Part shown: piece after piece, positions 1 to 10,302 of the stretch | How positions within the stretch are numbered: position 1 is the stretch's first letter | Layout of the letters: each line of letters opens with the position of its first letter | DNA from: Lucinisca nassula | Lineage: Eukaryota > Mollusca > Bivalvia > Lucinida > Lucinidae | Length of the DNA: 64,000 bases | Assembly: GCA_963580285.1 (NCBI GenBank) | Contig: OY757021.1 | Span: 98,508,149 to 98,572,148, forward strand | Direction: 5' to 3' | Position numbers and translations under genes: made by a program | The notes under the pieces: model-generated | The model's input: only the letters and a program-made list of their open reading frames with translations | What the model was told of the DNA's origin: nothing | Databases searched by the model: none

Positions 1-743
1 ATAGGCAATTTTTGCCCTTTCAGGGGCCATAACTCCGTAGCACATGATGGGATATGGCTGATTCAAGAAAGGAACCCAGATCTTATGGTGGTACAAGTTG
101 TCTGCAAGACTGGTTAAAATCAAATCATAAATGAAGATGCTATTGTGCGGACAAGACCAAAATAGGCAATTTTTGCCCTTTCAGGGGCCGTAACTCAGTA
201 ACACATGATGGGATATGGCTGGTTCAAGAAAGGAACCTAGATCTCATGGTGGTACAAGTTGTGTGCAAGTCTGGTTAAATTCAAATCATAAATGAAGATG
301 CTATCGTGCGGACAAGATCAAAATAGGCAATTTTTGCCCTTTCAGGGGCCGTAACTCCGTAGCACATGATGGGATATGGCTGGTTCAAGAAAGGAACCCA
401 GATCTTATGGTGGTACAAGTTGTGTGCAAGTCTGGTTAAAATCAAATCATAAATGAAGATGCTATCGTGCGGACAAGACCAAAATAGGCAATTTTTGCCC
501 TTTCAGGGGCCGTAACTCAGTAACACATGATGGGATATGGCTGGTTCAAGAAAGGAACCTAGATCTCATGGTGGTACAAGTTGTGTGCAAGTCTGGTTAA
601 AATCAAATCATAAATGAAGACGCTATCGTGCGGACAAGAAATTGTTTACGCACGGACGGACGGACGCACGCACGCACGGACGACGGACGACGGACAAAAT
701 GTGATCACAAAAGCTCACCTTGTCACTACGTGACAGGTGAGCT
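1..743 (+). mobile_element. 3' part of a tandem-core HINE/Helitron-like element
   Basis: Four copies of a ~161 bp unit start near 1, 162, 323 and 484, each opening with ATAGGCAATTTTTGCCC. They run into a CGGACGGACG-type purine tract (646-700) and end in a hairpin at 712-743, arms AGCTCACCT/AGGTGAGCT. The same hairpin closes the satellite element at 43120. The 5' end lies outside the window. Classing it as HINE/Helitron-like is inference from architecture; no replicase is present. Confidence 0.6.
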
Positions 744-748
744 AAAAA

Positions 749-927
749 TAGGCTATAGTGACATGCTAAGTTACCCCACCCACTTTTAAAGGCCTGTAGC
801 TCGAAAAAACGGATAATTGTGCGCGAAAAGAGGTATACCATAATAAAGCACTTATGATGGGCTATTCATCTGCCAAAAATAAAAAGATTTGGTAGGGGTC
901 CAAAAAAGCCCCAAATAGGCACCCCCC
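749..927. other. unassigned spacer
   Basis: No open frame with coding character, no tandem unit and no inverted repeat was recognised. Confidence 0.4.
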
Positions 928-1026
928 TTTTGAAGAAAACACAACCTGACAGTCCTAAATTTTGAAATGACCTCCTGCTATACCCATATATAAGGAGGAA
1001 GATTCCATTTGGTACAAAAAGGGTTT
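928..1026 (-). mobile_element. MITE-E fragment
   Basis: Only the terminal half of family E, ending GGTACAAAAAGGGTTT. The hairpin core and opposite terminus are missing. Confidence 0.6.
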
Positions 1027-1027
1027 A

Positions 1028-1178
1028 GAAGCCTCCATGGTGAAGTGGATATGCCACTCGCCTTGTACACCAGGGGTCGCATGGTCGATCCTAGGCTTCT
1101 CCAGTCTTCAATGAGTCTTTAAACCGAGGTCCCATCTCCGTATGACCTTAGCTGTTGGTGAGACATAAAACTCAAACT
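1028..1178 (+). mobile_element. tRNA-headed SINE (type 1), diverged copy
   Basis: Matches the well-bounded copy at 17148-17307: degenerate A box (TGGTGAAGTGGATATGCC), B box region GGTCGATCC, then the shared body ending ACCTTAGCTGTTGGTGAGAC. More diverged, with no clear target duplication. Confidence 0.65.
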
Positions 1179-1213
1179 CTCACAAAAAGGGTTAATCAGT
1201 TCAACCTTGTAGA

Positions 1214-1462
1214 CCAGGGGCCAGTTGTTCAAAGCATCGTTAGCTTAACGAGCTCGTTTGTGGTCATATTGTTAACTGTTCTATTAAGTTTAATATTTAA
1301 ATTTTTGGTATTTTTGCTGAAAAAATGTGAACAGCTTTTGCGTCCGCAAAAGCTGCTCACATTTTTTCAGCAAAAATTTCAGCATATTTGCCATATTTAA
1401 TGATCAAAGTTTTAACGATACGCTAACTAACGACGTGGTTAGTTTTGAACAACTGGCCCCAG
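1214..1462. mobile_element. MITE-H, complete
   Basis: Terminal inverted repeat around CCAGGGGCCAGTTGTTCAAA / GAACAACTGGCCCCAG. The centre (1312-1377) is a long near-perfect palindrome with arms TTTTTGCTGAAAAAATGTG and its complement. No coding capacity. Other copies lie at 11884, 19890, 27822, 32580 and 59817. Confidence 0.8.
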
Positions 1463-1621
1463 TGCAGATACCTGCGCATACAGTGTAGATCCAGATAAGA
1501 TGGCTCATTATGAGCTGTCTTATCAAGATCTTCACATCTTGCCATTCCATCAATGACTAAGGACTATGTCCATAATTCCAAGATGGAAGTGTGATCTTCA
1601 AAACTCAGGGGTTAAAAAGAA

Positions 1622-1887
1622 CATCATGAAAACACGCCTATAGAATTTTGACCCCTTGAACCCCACTTTTATATAGTAAAACTGGGGTTTACAGGGGTAA
1701 ACCTTATTTTTCTTATTTCTGCTCTAAAATATAGATTGTGGGTACTCGTTAGAACCACCTCGATCAGTAGCCACAATCTATATTTTGAGTAGAAATAAGA
1801 AAAATGTCACAATTTTTCATCTTAAAATGTTCATTATTTTTAGGGGTAAAGTTTACAATGTATTTGTATATGCGTGATTTCCTAATG
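1622..1887. mobile_element. MITE-C copy
   Basis: Starts CATCATGAAAACACGCC and ends in degenerate GCGTGATTTCCTAATG. It has the diagnostic CTTATTTCTGCTC blocks either side of a central hairpin, and the ACCCCACTTTTATATAGT block. One hairpin arm is partly eroded. Confidence 0.7.
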
Positions 1888-1889
1888 AG

Positions 1890-2035
1890 AAAATAATAAA
1901 ACAGGGCTAATTTGTTCAAAACGAAATATTTTTTGATAAAAAATATGATTAGCTTTTTGATGAAAAATCTGAGTAGCTTTTGCAAATATACTATATTAGA
2001 TATTGCACTTAACATTTTTACCACCATATAGTGTC
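1890..2035. mobile_element. decayed MITE-H relative
   Basis: Contains TTTGTTCAAAACG, GTAGCTTTTGCAAATATAC and AACATTTTTACCACC, which resemble half of family H. No paired terminus was found. Confidence 0.35.
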
Positions 2036-2186
2036 TCAGTAGCCAGTTCTTTTTTGTTAAGGATAGAACACTTTTAAAAAGGGTAGTTTAAGACTTTTGA
2101 AAGACATTCCTCGAGAATGTGAATACTCACCCACCTAAGATTCAATGAAGGGAAAAAAACCTTCATGTCAAAAGGGGCCTACCTTT

Positions 2187-2714
2187 AACAAAGTTTGTAC
2201 CAGAAACCCCTAGGCCCCCGCCCATCGGGGCTTAAAGAAATATATGGGCTGCATGATGCTTCCACTGCAACTGACCCGCACACGAGTACTGGTAAACCGC
2301 TTTGAGAATCTAAGCCCGCCCAGGCAAAGTGGTGCGAGTTGACCCCTCCATGCTTATAAACCCTATTGGTTTCATTTGGCGACAGGGCTTGAGATGTTAT
2401 TTCATCTCAATGTCGGGTAAAAGTCCCACAAAACTGGAAGCAACGTCTCCAAAATGACCTTTACAGTGTTGACAGGGATGTTAAACCACAAATCAATCAA
2501 CCAGCTACCCCAAAAAAGGTACTCTGGCAAACAGTGCAGGCCCAGATCAGATGCCGGAGAATGTGGTGTCTGATCAGGGACTACACTATTAGCAAAAAGT
2601 TCAGATGTTTTCCAAATAAATTTTAAAGATAACACAACCTGACACCCCTAAATTTTGAAATGGACTCCTGCTATATATAAGGAGGAAGATTCCATCTGGT
2701 ACAAAATATGTTAA
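2187..2714. mobile_element. MITE-E interrupted by a D retroposon
   Basis: The left end (TTAACAAAGTTTGTACCAG) and the rest (about 2511-2714, with hairpin core and GGTACAAAATATGTTAA end) are separated by the D copy at 2213-2510. Family E is TTAA-bounded, about 230 bp in intact copies, and non-coding. Confidence 0.75.
2213..2510 (+). mobile_element. D retroposon (SINE-like)
   Basis: Full-length D copy. The 5' end is GCCCCCGCCCATCGGGGC, followed by the body block TTTCATCTCAATGTCGGGTA and a 3' end GTTAAACCACAAATCAATCA. It sits inside MITE-E with a short ACCCC repeat at the junctions. Confidence 0.75.
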
Positions 2715-2865
2715 AGGAAATAATTTGCTGCTACTCTTTACTGTTGGAATAGACCTTGTTCAGACTGGATCACTTCACAGGATAAGCAAATAGGGAGTCA
2801 TGAAAGCCGACTCTATTTGTAGAAATTGGCAGAACATAACGCCATGTGTATCCATTTCCTTAACA

Positions 2866-3094
2866 TTAATCCTTTTTGTACCAAATGGAATCTTCCTTCC
2901 TATAGATAGCAGCAGTCCATTTCAAAATCTAGGGGTATCAGGTTGTGTTTTCTTCAAAAACTATTCGGAAAATAGCTGAACTTTTCGCAAACAGTGTAGG
3001 CACTGATCAGACGCCGCATTCTGCGGCGTCTGATCTGAGCCTGCACTGTTTGCCAGGGTACTCGTTTTGGGGTTTCCGGTACAAAATGGGTTAA
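2866..3094. mobile_element. MITE-E, complete
   Basis: TTAA-bounded ends (TTAATCCTTTTTGTACC / GGTACAAAATGGGTTAA). The core hairpin lies near 2988-3053, built on AACAGTGTAGGC and GCCTGCACTGTT. A clean reference copy for this family. Confidence 0.85.
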
Positions 3095-3205
3095 TATGTG
3101 TGCAATCAGCTAAGACTCAGACTGACCTGGGCATCCAGTTAGCCTAGTAAGTCTTTGTTTATTGATCTTTGGTAACCCAGAGGCTATATATAGGTTTGTT
3201 GCAAT

Positions 3206-3574
3206 ATGACGACTTGTTCACCCAAGCATGTAATATTGCCCAAAGCCTTCTCTTGTGTGAGGGGGCTATGACCATTTATTCACCAGAGCAGGTAATATTG
3301 CCCAAGGCATTCTCTTGTGTGAGGGGAATATAACCATATGTTCACCCCAACAGGTAATATTGCCCAAGGCCTTCTCTTGTGTAAGGGGAATATAACCATA
3401 TGTTCACCCCAACAGGTAATATTGCCCAAGGCCTTTTCTTGTGTGAGGGTAATATAATCATATGTTCACCCCAAAAGGTAATATTGCCCAAGGCCTTTTC
3501 TTGTGTGAGGGTAATATAATCATATGTTCAATCCAACAGGTAATATTGTCCAAGGCCTTCTCTTGTGTAATGGG
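3206..3574 (+). repeat. 62 bp satellite, left block
   Basis: About six head-to-tail copies of a 62 bp unit containing GGTAATATTGCCCAAGGC and TTCTCTTGTGTGAGGGG. The array resumes at 5855 after a 2.28 kb insertion. Short frames across it are repeat translations, not genes. Confidence 0.9.
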
Positions 3575-3663
3575 ACTAGAGCTGCCGCCTAACGGGCGCC
3601 AATTATACCCCCGCATGCGTTGTCAGATAGTATTTTTTTGTACCGACAAATTTTTACAAGTAT

Positions 3664-5577
3664 TTGACCTTGAGGAAGGAAAGAAGGAAAATTCGCAGAA
3701 GGAATAAGATTCATGCAAAGGCAAAAAAGACGGGAAGTGGTAAACTCCGGACAAAATTTGAAAACTTGAGACGTGAAATCAAGACTGATATAAAAAATCA
3801 GCATGATTTGTATGTGAATAACTTGGTAGGTGATGTTAAGGCAAATCCCAGAGACTTCTACAGATATATTAATAGCCAGAAGAAAGACAGGCAAGGTATC
3901 CCGCCCCTTAATAAAAGAGGAGGGGACGGGGTTGCTGAATCAGACTCTGAAAGGGCAGAGGAACTAGTTGGTCAATTCAATGATGCATTTAATAAAACTG
4001 AGTTCACGGAGGTTCCATTGACTGGAAGATCGGCCCCATTCATGAATAATAATGTTGTGACAGCTGCAGGAGTGATCAAATTACTTCAAGGCTTAAACCC
4101 CAGTAAGGCCTTAGGACCTGATGAGCTTCATCCCAGAGTCCTGAAGGAACTAGCAAATGAGTTGGGTCCAGTTTTCGCACACTTGTTTCAACAGTCTCTT
4201 GATACGGGTGAAATCCCCAAAGAATGGCTCTTAGCAAACATTTGTCCACTCTTCAAAAAAGGAGATAGGGCTCTTGCCCGTAATTATCGCCCTGTGTCTC
4301 TGACTTGTGTTCTGTGTAAATTGCTGGAACATATAGTCTGCTCAAACATCATGGCCCACTTGGACGAGCATAAACTTTTGTCAGACAGGCAACATGCATT
4401 TAGGAAAAGGCACAGTTGTGAAACTCAGCTAAGCACAGTTATTAATGACTGGGCAAAAATCTTGGACAAAGGGGGACAGGTGGACACATTTATTCTGGAC
4501 TTCGAGAAGGCCTTTGACACCCCTCCTCATGAACTACTTAAATCTAAGTTATTTGGTTATGGAATTGGGGGAAAGACCCTCAAATGGATAGATTCCTTTC
4601 TTTGCTACAGAAAACAGCGGGTTGTTGTTAATGGTGAATCTTCGGAGTGGGCTCCAGTTTTGTCTGGAGTCCCGCAAGGGACCGTTCTTGGTCCACTTTT
4701 GTTCTCCCTGTACATCAATGATATTTCCACTGACATTGACTCAGAAATAAGACTGTTCGCAGATGACTGTGTTTGTTACCGGGAAATTAGAGATTCAGAT
4801 GACTCATTGAAACTTCAGGCTGACATAGATAGATTAGGATGTTGGGCACGTAAATGGGGCATGAGATTTCAGCCAGTTAAATGCAATATTATGCAGATAA
4901 CTAGGAAGAGATCTAGTAAAGTTGAGGCTTCTTACACCTTAGAGGGAACGGTCCTCGAGAATGTGGACTCCATTAAATACCTTGGAGTGACAATCTCACA
5001 CAACTTGAGATGGAATACTCATATTAGCAACATGTGTACTAAGGCAAATAGAACGCTTGGTTTCCTGAGGCGAAATCTTCATCAGTGCCCTCAGGATGTA
5101 AAAGAGGCAGCATATAAAGGTCTTGTTCGCCCAATCTTGGAATATGGTAGTTGTATCTGGGACCCCAGTGGAGTGGTCCTTAATGATGAAATTGAGAAAG
5201 TTCAGAATAGAGCTGCTAGATTTGTAACAGGCAATTACTGCTTTGAAACTGGGAGCATGACTGGAATACTTGGAAAATTAAAATGGGAGTCTCTCAAGAA
5301 AAGGAGAAAAGACAGTAGGCTAATCCTTTTATACAAAGGTCTAAAGGGTGCTGCCAGCATTCCAACAGATGACCTTGTTCCCCCAGCTAGACACTGTAGA
5401 AATCACCACTCGTTGGCGTTTCAGACCCTTAGCGCAAGAACTGACATTTATAAAGAGTCGTTCTTCCCCAGAACCATTAGAGATTGGAATGCCCTTCCCG
5501 ATTCGATTATCTCGACAGCTGAAGGTGCTGATGATTGTGTAGCTAAATTTACCTCTTTGGTTAGAGCTAGGGACTAA
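3664..5577 (+). CDS. LINE ORF2, reverse transcriptase part (5'-truncated)
   Basis: A 637-codon frame with no internal stop. Order: a basic linker (1-80) typical of the stretch between endonuclease and RT; the RT domain (~135-420) with NYRPVSLT (207-214), motif A ILDFEKAFD (277-285, first Asp catalytic), SGVPQGTVLGP (334-344) and the active-site FADD (365-368); then a C-terminal region with WNTHI and RPILEYGSCIWD (489-500). It would copy element RNA into DNA at a nick. The frame opens on TTG and the first Met is internal (~127), so there is no genuine start: the apurinic-type endonuclease, and any ORF1, are missing. The intact frame suggests recent insertion. The clade (CR1/Jockey group) is inferred from motifs and tail; autonomous activity is unlikely. 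Confidence 0.9.
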   Translation: MTLRKERRKIRRRNKIHAKAKKTGSGKLRTKFENLRREIKTDIKNQHDLYVNNLVGDVKANPRDFYRYINSQKKDRQGIPPLNKRGGDGVAESDSERAEELVGQFNDAFNKTEFTEVPLTGRSAPFMNNNVVTAAGVIKLLQGLNPSKALGPDELHPRVLKELANELGPVFAHLFQQSLDTGEIPKEWLLANICPLFKKGDRALARNYRPVSLTCVLCKLLEHIVCSNIMAHLDEHKLLSDRQHAFRKRHSCETQLSTVINDWAKILDKGGQVDTFILDFEKAFDTPPHELLKSKLFGYGIGGKTLKWIDSFLCYRKQRVVVNGESSEWAPVLSGVPQGTVLGPLLFSLYINDISTDIDSEIRLFADDCVCYREIRDSDDSLKLQADIDRLGCWARKWGMRFQPVKCNIMQITRKRSSKVEASYTLEGTVLENVDSIKYLGVTISHNLRWNTHISNMCTKANRTLGFLRRNLHQCPQDVKEAAYKGLVRPILEYGSCIWDPSGVVLNDEIEKVQNRAARFVTGNYCFETGSMTGILGKLKWESLKKRRKDSRLILLYKGLKGAASIPTDDLVPPARHCRNHHSLAFQTLSARTDIYKESFFPRTIRDWNALPDSIISTAEGADDCVAKFTSLVRARD

Positions 5578-5655
5578 CTTCCCACATTACAGGTCCTGGT
5601 GTATGAATGTCATTTGACATGTCACCAGTAACAATTCTGATTCTGATTCTGAACG
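3666..5655 (+). mobile_element. 5'-truncated non-LTR retrotransposon
   Basis: Holds the reverse transcriptase frame, a short 3' UTR and a 3' tail of three TTCTGA-type hexamers (5636-5654), a simple-repeat tail as in CR1/Jockey-like LINEs. The copy starts downstream of where an endonuclease domain would lie, as expected when target-primed reverse transcription stops early. A related 3' end without coding sequence sits at 11003-11053. Confidence 0.8.
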
Positions 5656-5854
5656 TAAAGGTCAAGGTCAGGTTTGTGTATATCAATCTTAAGTACTAGT
5701 GGCAAGGTGTGTGGTGTGTGAATATTAAAGAAATCGGTCAAAGAATAAGGAAGTTATGAGCAATGTTAAAAGTTTTTTGTAACGGACCGACGACGACAGA
5801 CGACAACAAGCTGACTCCTATATACCCCCTTCAAACTTCGTTTGCGGGGGTATA

Positions 5855-6402
5855 AATATAACCATATGTTCACCCCAACAGGTAATACTGCCAAAGGCCT
5901 TCTCTTGTGTAAGGGGAATATAATCATATGTTCACCCCAACAGGTAATATTGCCCAAGGCCTTCTCTTGTGTGAGGGGAATATAACCATATGTTCACCCC
6001 AACAGGTAATACTGCCCAAGGCCTTCTCTTGTGTAACGGGAATATAATCATATATTCACCCCAACAGGTAATATTGCTCAAGGCCTTGTCTTGTGTAAGG
6101 GGTATATAATCATATGTTCACCCCAACAGGTAATATTGCCCAAGTCCTTCTCTTGTGTGAGGGGAACATAATCATATGTTCACCCCAACAGGTAATATTG
6201 CCCAAGGCCTTCTCTAGTGTGAGGGTAATATAATCATATGTTCACCCCAACAGGTGATATTGCCCAAGGCCTTCCCTTGTGTAAGGGGAACATAATCATA
6301 TGTTCACCCCAACAGGTAATAGTGCCCAAGGCCTTCTCTTGGGTAAGGGGAATATAATCATATGTTCACCCCAACAGGTAATATTGCCTGAGGCCTTCTT
6401 TT
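5855..6402 (+). repeat. 62 bp satellite, right block
   Basis: About nine further units of the array at 3206-3574, in the same phase and orientation. The two blocks were one array of about fifteen copies before the insertion. Confidence 0.9.
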
Positions 6403-6656
6403 TTAAAAGTTTGCAAGAAGATTCAGCAGACGACATAAACAGACAACATTTTCAGACACAGTTTTTCTCATTTAACAAAGAATAAAGCTATCCACGTAAT
6501 ACAAAATGCAACAAATATAAATCATCAGGAAACAATCCTCTATCTCTGCATCATTATCTTCTGTACAACACAATGAAACTGTACAATGAAACAAACCCCT
6601 TAACCCTGAAGATGCCAATCACAATAACTGTCGTCTGCTTTGTCATCCACTGGTTA

Positions 6657-6870
6657 TTTCACCCTTATCTTACTGAATATTCATTTTAGCCACACCCATT
6701 TCAGACTTTGAACCAATCAGATTACTTGATGTAATTTATTCCTTCAAATTCATAAACTGAATGTCAAACAGTGTAGATCCTGATCAGATGGCTTCTTCAG
6801 AAGCCATCTGATCTGGATCTACACTGTTTGCAAAGATAGGGGTTGTCGTGAACAGCATGATAACGGTTAA
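6657..6870. mobile_element. MITE-A inside MITE-G
   Basis: Family A ends (CCCTTATCTTACTGAA / GCATGATAACGGTTAA). The core hairpin has arms AGATGGCTTC/GAAGCCATCT and outer AAACAGTGTAGATCC. The AT-rich segment with CCAATCAGATTACTTGA is typical of the family. Confidence 0.8.
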
Positions 6871-6892
6871 GATCCACATTGTTTGCCTGTTA

Positions 6893-6951
6893 GCTTTTGT
6901 TTGTTTTGTTTGATTTGCGGTTTAACGTCCCCGTCAACACTTTAAAGGTCA
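6893..6951 (-). mobile_element. 5'-truncated D retroposon
   Basis: Only the 3'-terminal ~59 bp of D is present (GATTTGCGGTTTAACGTCC as read on plus). Truncation from the 5' side is expected for a retroposon. Confidence 0.7.
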
Positions 6952-7039
6952 TAAATATGTTTGAAATGTTTACAGGAGTATGCAGAAGACGACATGTAAG
7001 CAGACATTTTCAGATCAGTTTTTCTTCGCGTCTTAAGGG

Positions 7040-7125
7040 TTAACCTTTATCCTGCTGAACAGGATAACCCCTAACTTTGCGAACAGTGCAGATCCAGATC
7101 AGATGGATGCTGGCTTCTCTATAAT
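7040..7125. mobile_element. MITE-A fragment
   Basis: Starts TTAACCTTTATCCTGCTGAA and reaches the first hairpin arm, then is lost. It shares its TTAA with the end of the preceding MITE-G. Confidence 0.6.
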
Positions 7126-7447
7126 TTTACATAGCTCTGGAAGGATTAAAGCTTTATCATAAGATAAACATAATTCACTCCTGAAACCATACAAAACAAT
7201 AACTCACAATAATTTACAACATTTCATTATATTATATAAGGATGTCTTTCAAAGATGATGCAACATACAACTTGTCCATTTTATAAAGAAAACACCAAAA
7301 AGGACTGATGGCAAACAGTTCACCTGACCTGTTTCTAAAAATGTTGGCCAATTTTACATAAATTTCTAAATATGTAACTCAATCTGAAACTCCTGAATTA
7401 AGAAATGGACTTTGCTCATACCCTCTCTCTATTGAGTATCTCTAAAT
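7126..7447. other. unassigned AT-rich spacer
   Basis: No repeat unit, splice-flanked open frame or hairpin recognised. Confidence 0.4.
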
Positions 7448-7677
7448 CAACCGATTTTGTACCGGAAACCCCAAAGCAGTCATGGGCAAACAGTGCAGGC
7501 CCCGATCAGATGCTGCAGAACGAGGCCTCTGATCAGGCTGATCAGGGCCTGCACTTTTGCAAAAAAGTTCAGCCTTTTTCCAAATAAATTTTGAAGAAAA
7601 CAACCCGACACCCCTAAATTTTTAAATGGATGTGGGCTTAATATAAGGTGGAAGATTCCATTCAGTACAAAAAGGGA
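7448..7677. mobile_element. MITE-E, reverse orientation
   Basis: AACCGATTTTGTACC at the left, the hairpin core with AACAGTGCAGGCCCC, then AACCCGACACCCCTAAA and a degenerate AGTACAAAAAGGG end. The outer TTAA is mutated. Confidence 0.75.
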
Positions 7678-8288
7678 GATTCCATTCAGTATAGATTGAG
7701 GAAGAACCGTAAAACAATTTCATTCCAGTTGACACACACCAGTTGGCATATACAACCAGTACAGACACTAGTTCAACCAGCAAACAGAGCCTGGTTGTTC
7801 AGAGCATCATTAGGAAGGGAGAAAATGACTGCTGAAAAGATTTCATGATCAATCTCCGAGAAAGAATGTTGGTGACCCTGGCAGGTATTTGTTGAACAGC
7901 TTACCACAGTAACCCGAGCTGGCACATCACAAAACTATCAGTAAGCTCTAATGGCAACTGCAAAGACTCTGACCAGTCTGTGCATGAATCCAGGATAGCT
8001 ACTATCATAGCAGCCACAGCTTCTTGCTCACTCTATAGCCTGGATGCTGTAGAAGTTTTGATTCTGATCATACTTGTGGATACACAGACTGATCTGCGTC
8101 TTTGACGGTCTGACGCCTTCTTGTAGGTTTTATCATACGTTTGGTAAAATAGGTTTAAAAGGTGTTTTTTATTTTGACTTTTTTGGTTATTTCATTGATA
8201 CCAAGCTGATCTTTAATTTGGTTACCGAAAACCGGAGAACCATAGAAAAAAAACATTTGACCTTTCATTGCTGAACTGGGCATCTGAC
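7678..8288. other. unassigned spacer with a trace of MITE-H
   Basis: Near 7789, CTGGTTGTTCAGAGCATCAT resembles an H terminus. Nothing else was recognised and no gene is supported. Confidence 0.35.
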
Positions 8289-8568
8289 TATCACGTGAAC
8301 AAGTCCGTGAAATGAAGACCCCCCTAAACCCCACTTTATATAGAGAAAACTGGGGTTTTACGGGGGTATTCATTATTTTTCTTATTTCTGCTCAAAGTCA
8401 TAGGTTGTGGGTACTCGTTAGAACCGCCTCACTGAGGCGGTTCTAACGAGCACCCTCAACCTATGTTTTGACCATTTATAAGAAAAATATCAAGAATTTT
8501 CACCAGAAAGGCAGCCATTTTGGAGATGTGAAAAATGCACTATGTCGCACGGATGAGTTATCGTAATA
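8289..8568. mobile_element. MITE-C2
   Basis: Ends in TCACGTGAACAAGTCCGTG and degenerate CACGGATGAGTTATCGTAA. The central hairpin has arms TAGAACCGCCTCA / TGAGGCGGTTCTA flanked by CATAGGTTGTGGGTACTCGT. It shares the CTTATTTCTGCTC block with family C but has its own ends. Confidence 0.8.
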
Positions 8569-8575
8569 ATGTGAC

Positions 8576-8640
8576 CTGAGCAGGCTAAAAAACTTGTACA
8601 CTTCAATTTTCAGTCCTGTGGTGAACATACTGAACCCACA
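8576..8640 (+). mobile_element. possible decayed retrozyme fragment
   Basis: The stretch AAAACTTGTACACTTC and following CAGTCCTGTGGTGA closely resembles 62431-62470, just downstream of the hammerhead cleavage site of the retrozyme-like insertion. The ribozyme core itself is not recognisable here. Weak, by eye only. Confidence 0.3.
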
Positions 8641-8724
8641 GGGATGAGAGACCTAATGCTTACAACAACTAGGCCACAGCTGCCTATTTTAGTGTTTTTT
8701 TTTTTTTTATTATTTTATTTGTTT

Positions 8725-8933
8725 TACCGTAAAGGCCCTAAAAATTCGGACACCTTGAGGACTTGCAGTAAGTCTTCTAAAAGTGTAACAAATTTGTTTC
8801 ATGATCTAGTAAGGCATCCAAATGGTGTAGACGGAATGGTAAACAGTGTAGACCCTGACCAGACTGCTGTCTGATCTAGGTCTGCACTGTGTGCTTAGGC
8901 AAATCTGTCCCAATACTTAGGATCATTACGGTA
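8725..8933 (-). mobile_element. MITE-B
   Basis: Termini TACCGTAA (left) and TTAGGATCATTACGGTA (right). The interior carries a hairpin derived from AACAGTGTAGACCCTGA, here partly eroded. Confidence 0.8.
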
Positions 8934-9019
8934 TCATGCTTATCAACCCATTTTTACTGTCTGGAATCTTTTGCGTAAATATACAGTAGTCTGTTTCGAA
9001 AAATAGCGGTTTCAGATTA

Positions 9020-9153
9020 TTTTATAAATTCATCAAGGAAAAAGCTGAACTTTTAGCAAAAAAATAGTCCCTGAGCAAATGTCGCCTTTTGATCTCAGCC
9101 TGCACTGTTTCCCAGTGTCCTGTTAAGATGTTTCCTGTATAAAACTGGTTCAA
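9020..9153. mobile_element. decayed MITE-E
   Basis: GCTGAACTTTTAGCAAAAAA, CAGCCTGCACTGTTTCCC and TTTCCTGTATAAAACTGG follow the order of family E at reduced identity. Confidence 0.45.
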
Positions 9154-9203
9154 AAAATAGATGAAAATATATATGCCTGAAATATATAAACTCGGCACAA
9201 AAT

Positions 9204-9468
9204 CATCACGAAAACACACCTATATAATTTTGACCCCCTTGAACCCCACTTTTATATAGTAAAACTGGGGTTTCCGGGGGTATACCTTATTTTTCTTATT
9301 TCTCCTCTAAAATATAGATTATGGGTACTTATGAGGTGGTTCTAACCAGTGCTCACAATCTATATTTTGAGCAGAAATAAGAAAAATATCACAATTTTTC
9401 ATCATAAAATTTTCATTTTTTTCGGCGATAAAGGTGGCAATGTATTTGTATAGGCTTGTTTGCGTATC
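9204..9468. mobile_element. MITE-C
   Basis: CATCACGAAAACACACC at the left; GGCTTGTTTGCGTATCG at the right. The central hairpin has lost part of one arm. Confidence 0.8.
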
Positions 9469-9524
9469 GCTTAATTTTTGCATTGCTTTACATAGCACCT
9501 TACTTTGTGACAGACTTGTTTATC

Positions 9525-9740
9525 GTATTTACCATATGTATTCGGAAAGACAGATCTGAGCAATCAGTGTAAAACCAGATGAGACACCAGACAATACTGC
9601 ATCTCATCAGGGTCTACACTGTTTGCCACTCATCCAGCTATTATTAGACACAACATCGGGTCGTAAATTGTACTTTTCAAATTTTAGAAAAAGTAAGGTA
9701 TGGAGTTGATGTGTCCAACTATTTAAGATAAATTTGTTAA
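9525..9740. mobile_element. MITE-I
   Basis: Begins GTATTTACCATATGTATTCGG. The core pairs CAGATGAGACACC with GCATCTCATCAGG, and ACTCATCCAGCTATT follows. A second stand-alone copy lies at 29184-29384, and the core also sits inside both family J copies. Confidence 0.65.
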
Positions 9741-9863
9741 CAATATCTTAATGCTTCGGACAGCAAAATAAATTGGCCAGCTTGCACAAGCTTTGGTTGA
9801 ACCTAAGTCACACACAGGAGACCTTCTTCATGCAAGAAGTCATTGGTTGGCTGCCCGAAAACA

Positions 9864-10075
9864 TTTAATCCCTAAGATGGCAATCACAACGGTCTGCTTC
9901 ATTGCCTGCCCTTAACTTTGTCATTGTTGCAAACAGTGTGGACCCAAATCAGACTGCTCCCTGATTGGGTCCACACTGGTTGCCTGTATGTAAAATATAT
10001 TTCTAAAAAGTTTACAAGAAGATGCAGCACCAGACACAGACAAAATTTTCAGACACAATTTTTCTTGGCATCTTA
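9864..10075. mobile_element. MITE-G
   Basis: TTAATCCCTAAGATGGC to CTTGGCATCTTAA. The hairpin pairs GTGTGGACCCAAATCAG with CTGATTGGGTCCACAC. Its right TTAA is also the left TTAA of the next MITE. Confidence 0.8.
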
Positions 10076-10302
10076 ACCCATTGTATACTGGTGGACTCTT
10101 CCACTGGTATATTTTGGATAAGTCCATTTGTCAAATAAGGGGTGTCAGGCCTATTTTTTTGTTTTTATTCTATTAGTGACAGAAAATTCTGTTAGCAAAC
10201 AGTGTAGCCCCTGATCAGATGCCGCATTCTGCGGCATCTGATCTGGGCCTGCACTGTTTGCCAAGGTACCCCTTTAGGGGTTTCCCACATACAATGGGTT
10301 AA
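10072..10302. mobile_element. MITE-F
   Basis: TTAACCCATTGTATACTGG to ACATACAATGGGTTAA. The core hairpin AGATGCCGCATTCTGCGGCA forms a tight palindrome. It abuts MITE-G through a shared TTAA. Confidence 0.85.

Larger units (their letters stand above)
3575..5854 (+). mobile_element. HINE-like element with embedded LINE
   Basis: Starts ACTAGAGCTGCCGCC and ends with a hairpin-forming CTATATACCCCC...GCGGGGGTATA, the same end type seen at 14518-15299 and 58304-59561. It splits the 62 bp array between GGG and AATATAACC with no obvious target duplication. Apart from the LINE at 3666-5655, little of its own sequence remains. Confidence 0.6.
6598..7043. mobile_element. MITE-G with two insertions
   Basis: The left end TTAACCCTGAAGATGCC and right end CGTCTTAAGGGTTAA are family G. 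The element is interrupted by MITE-A (6657-6870) and by a 59 bp D fragment (6893-6951). Confidence 0.7.

Noticed and set aside
3206..6402. CRISPR-like array
   Set aside because: Units are directly adjacent 62 bp satellite copies without unique spacers, in an animal genome.
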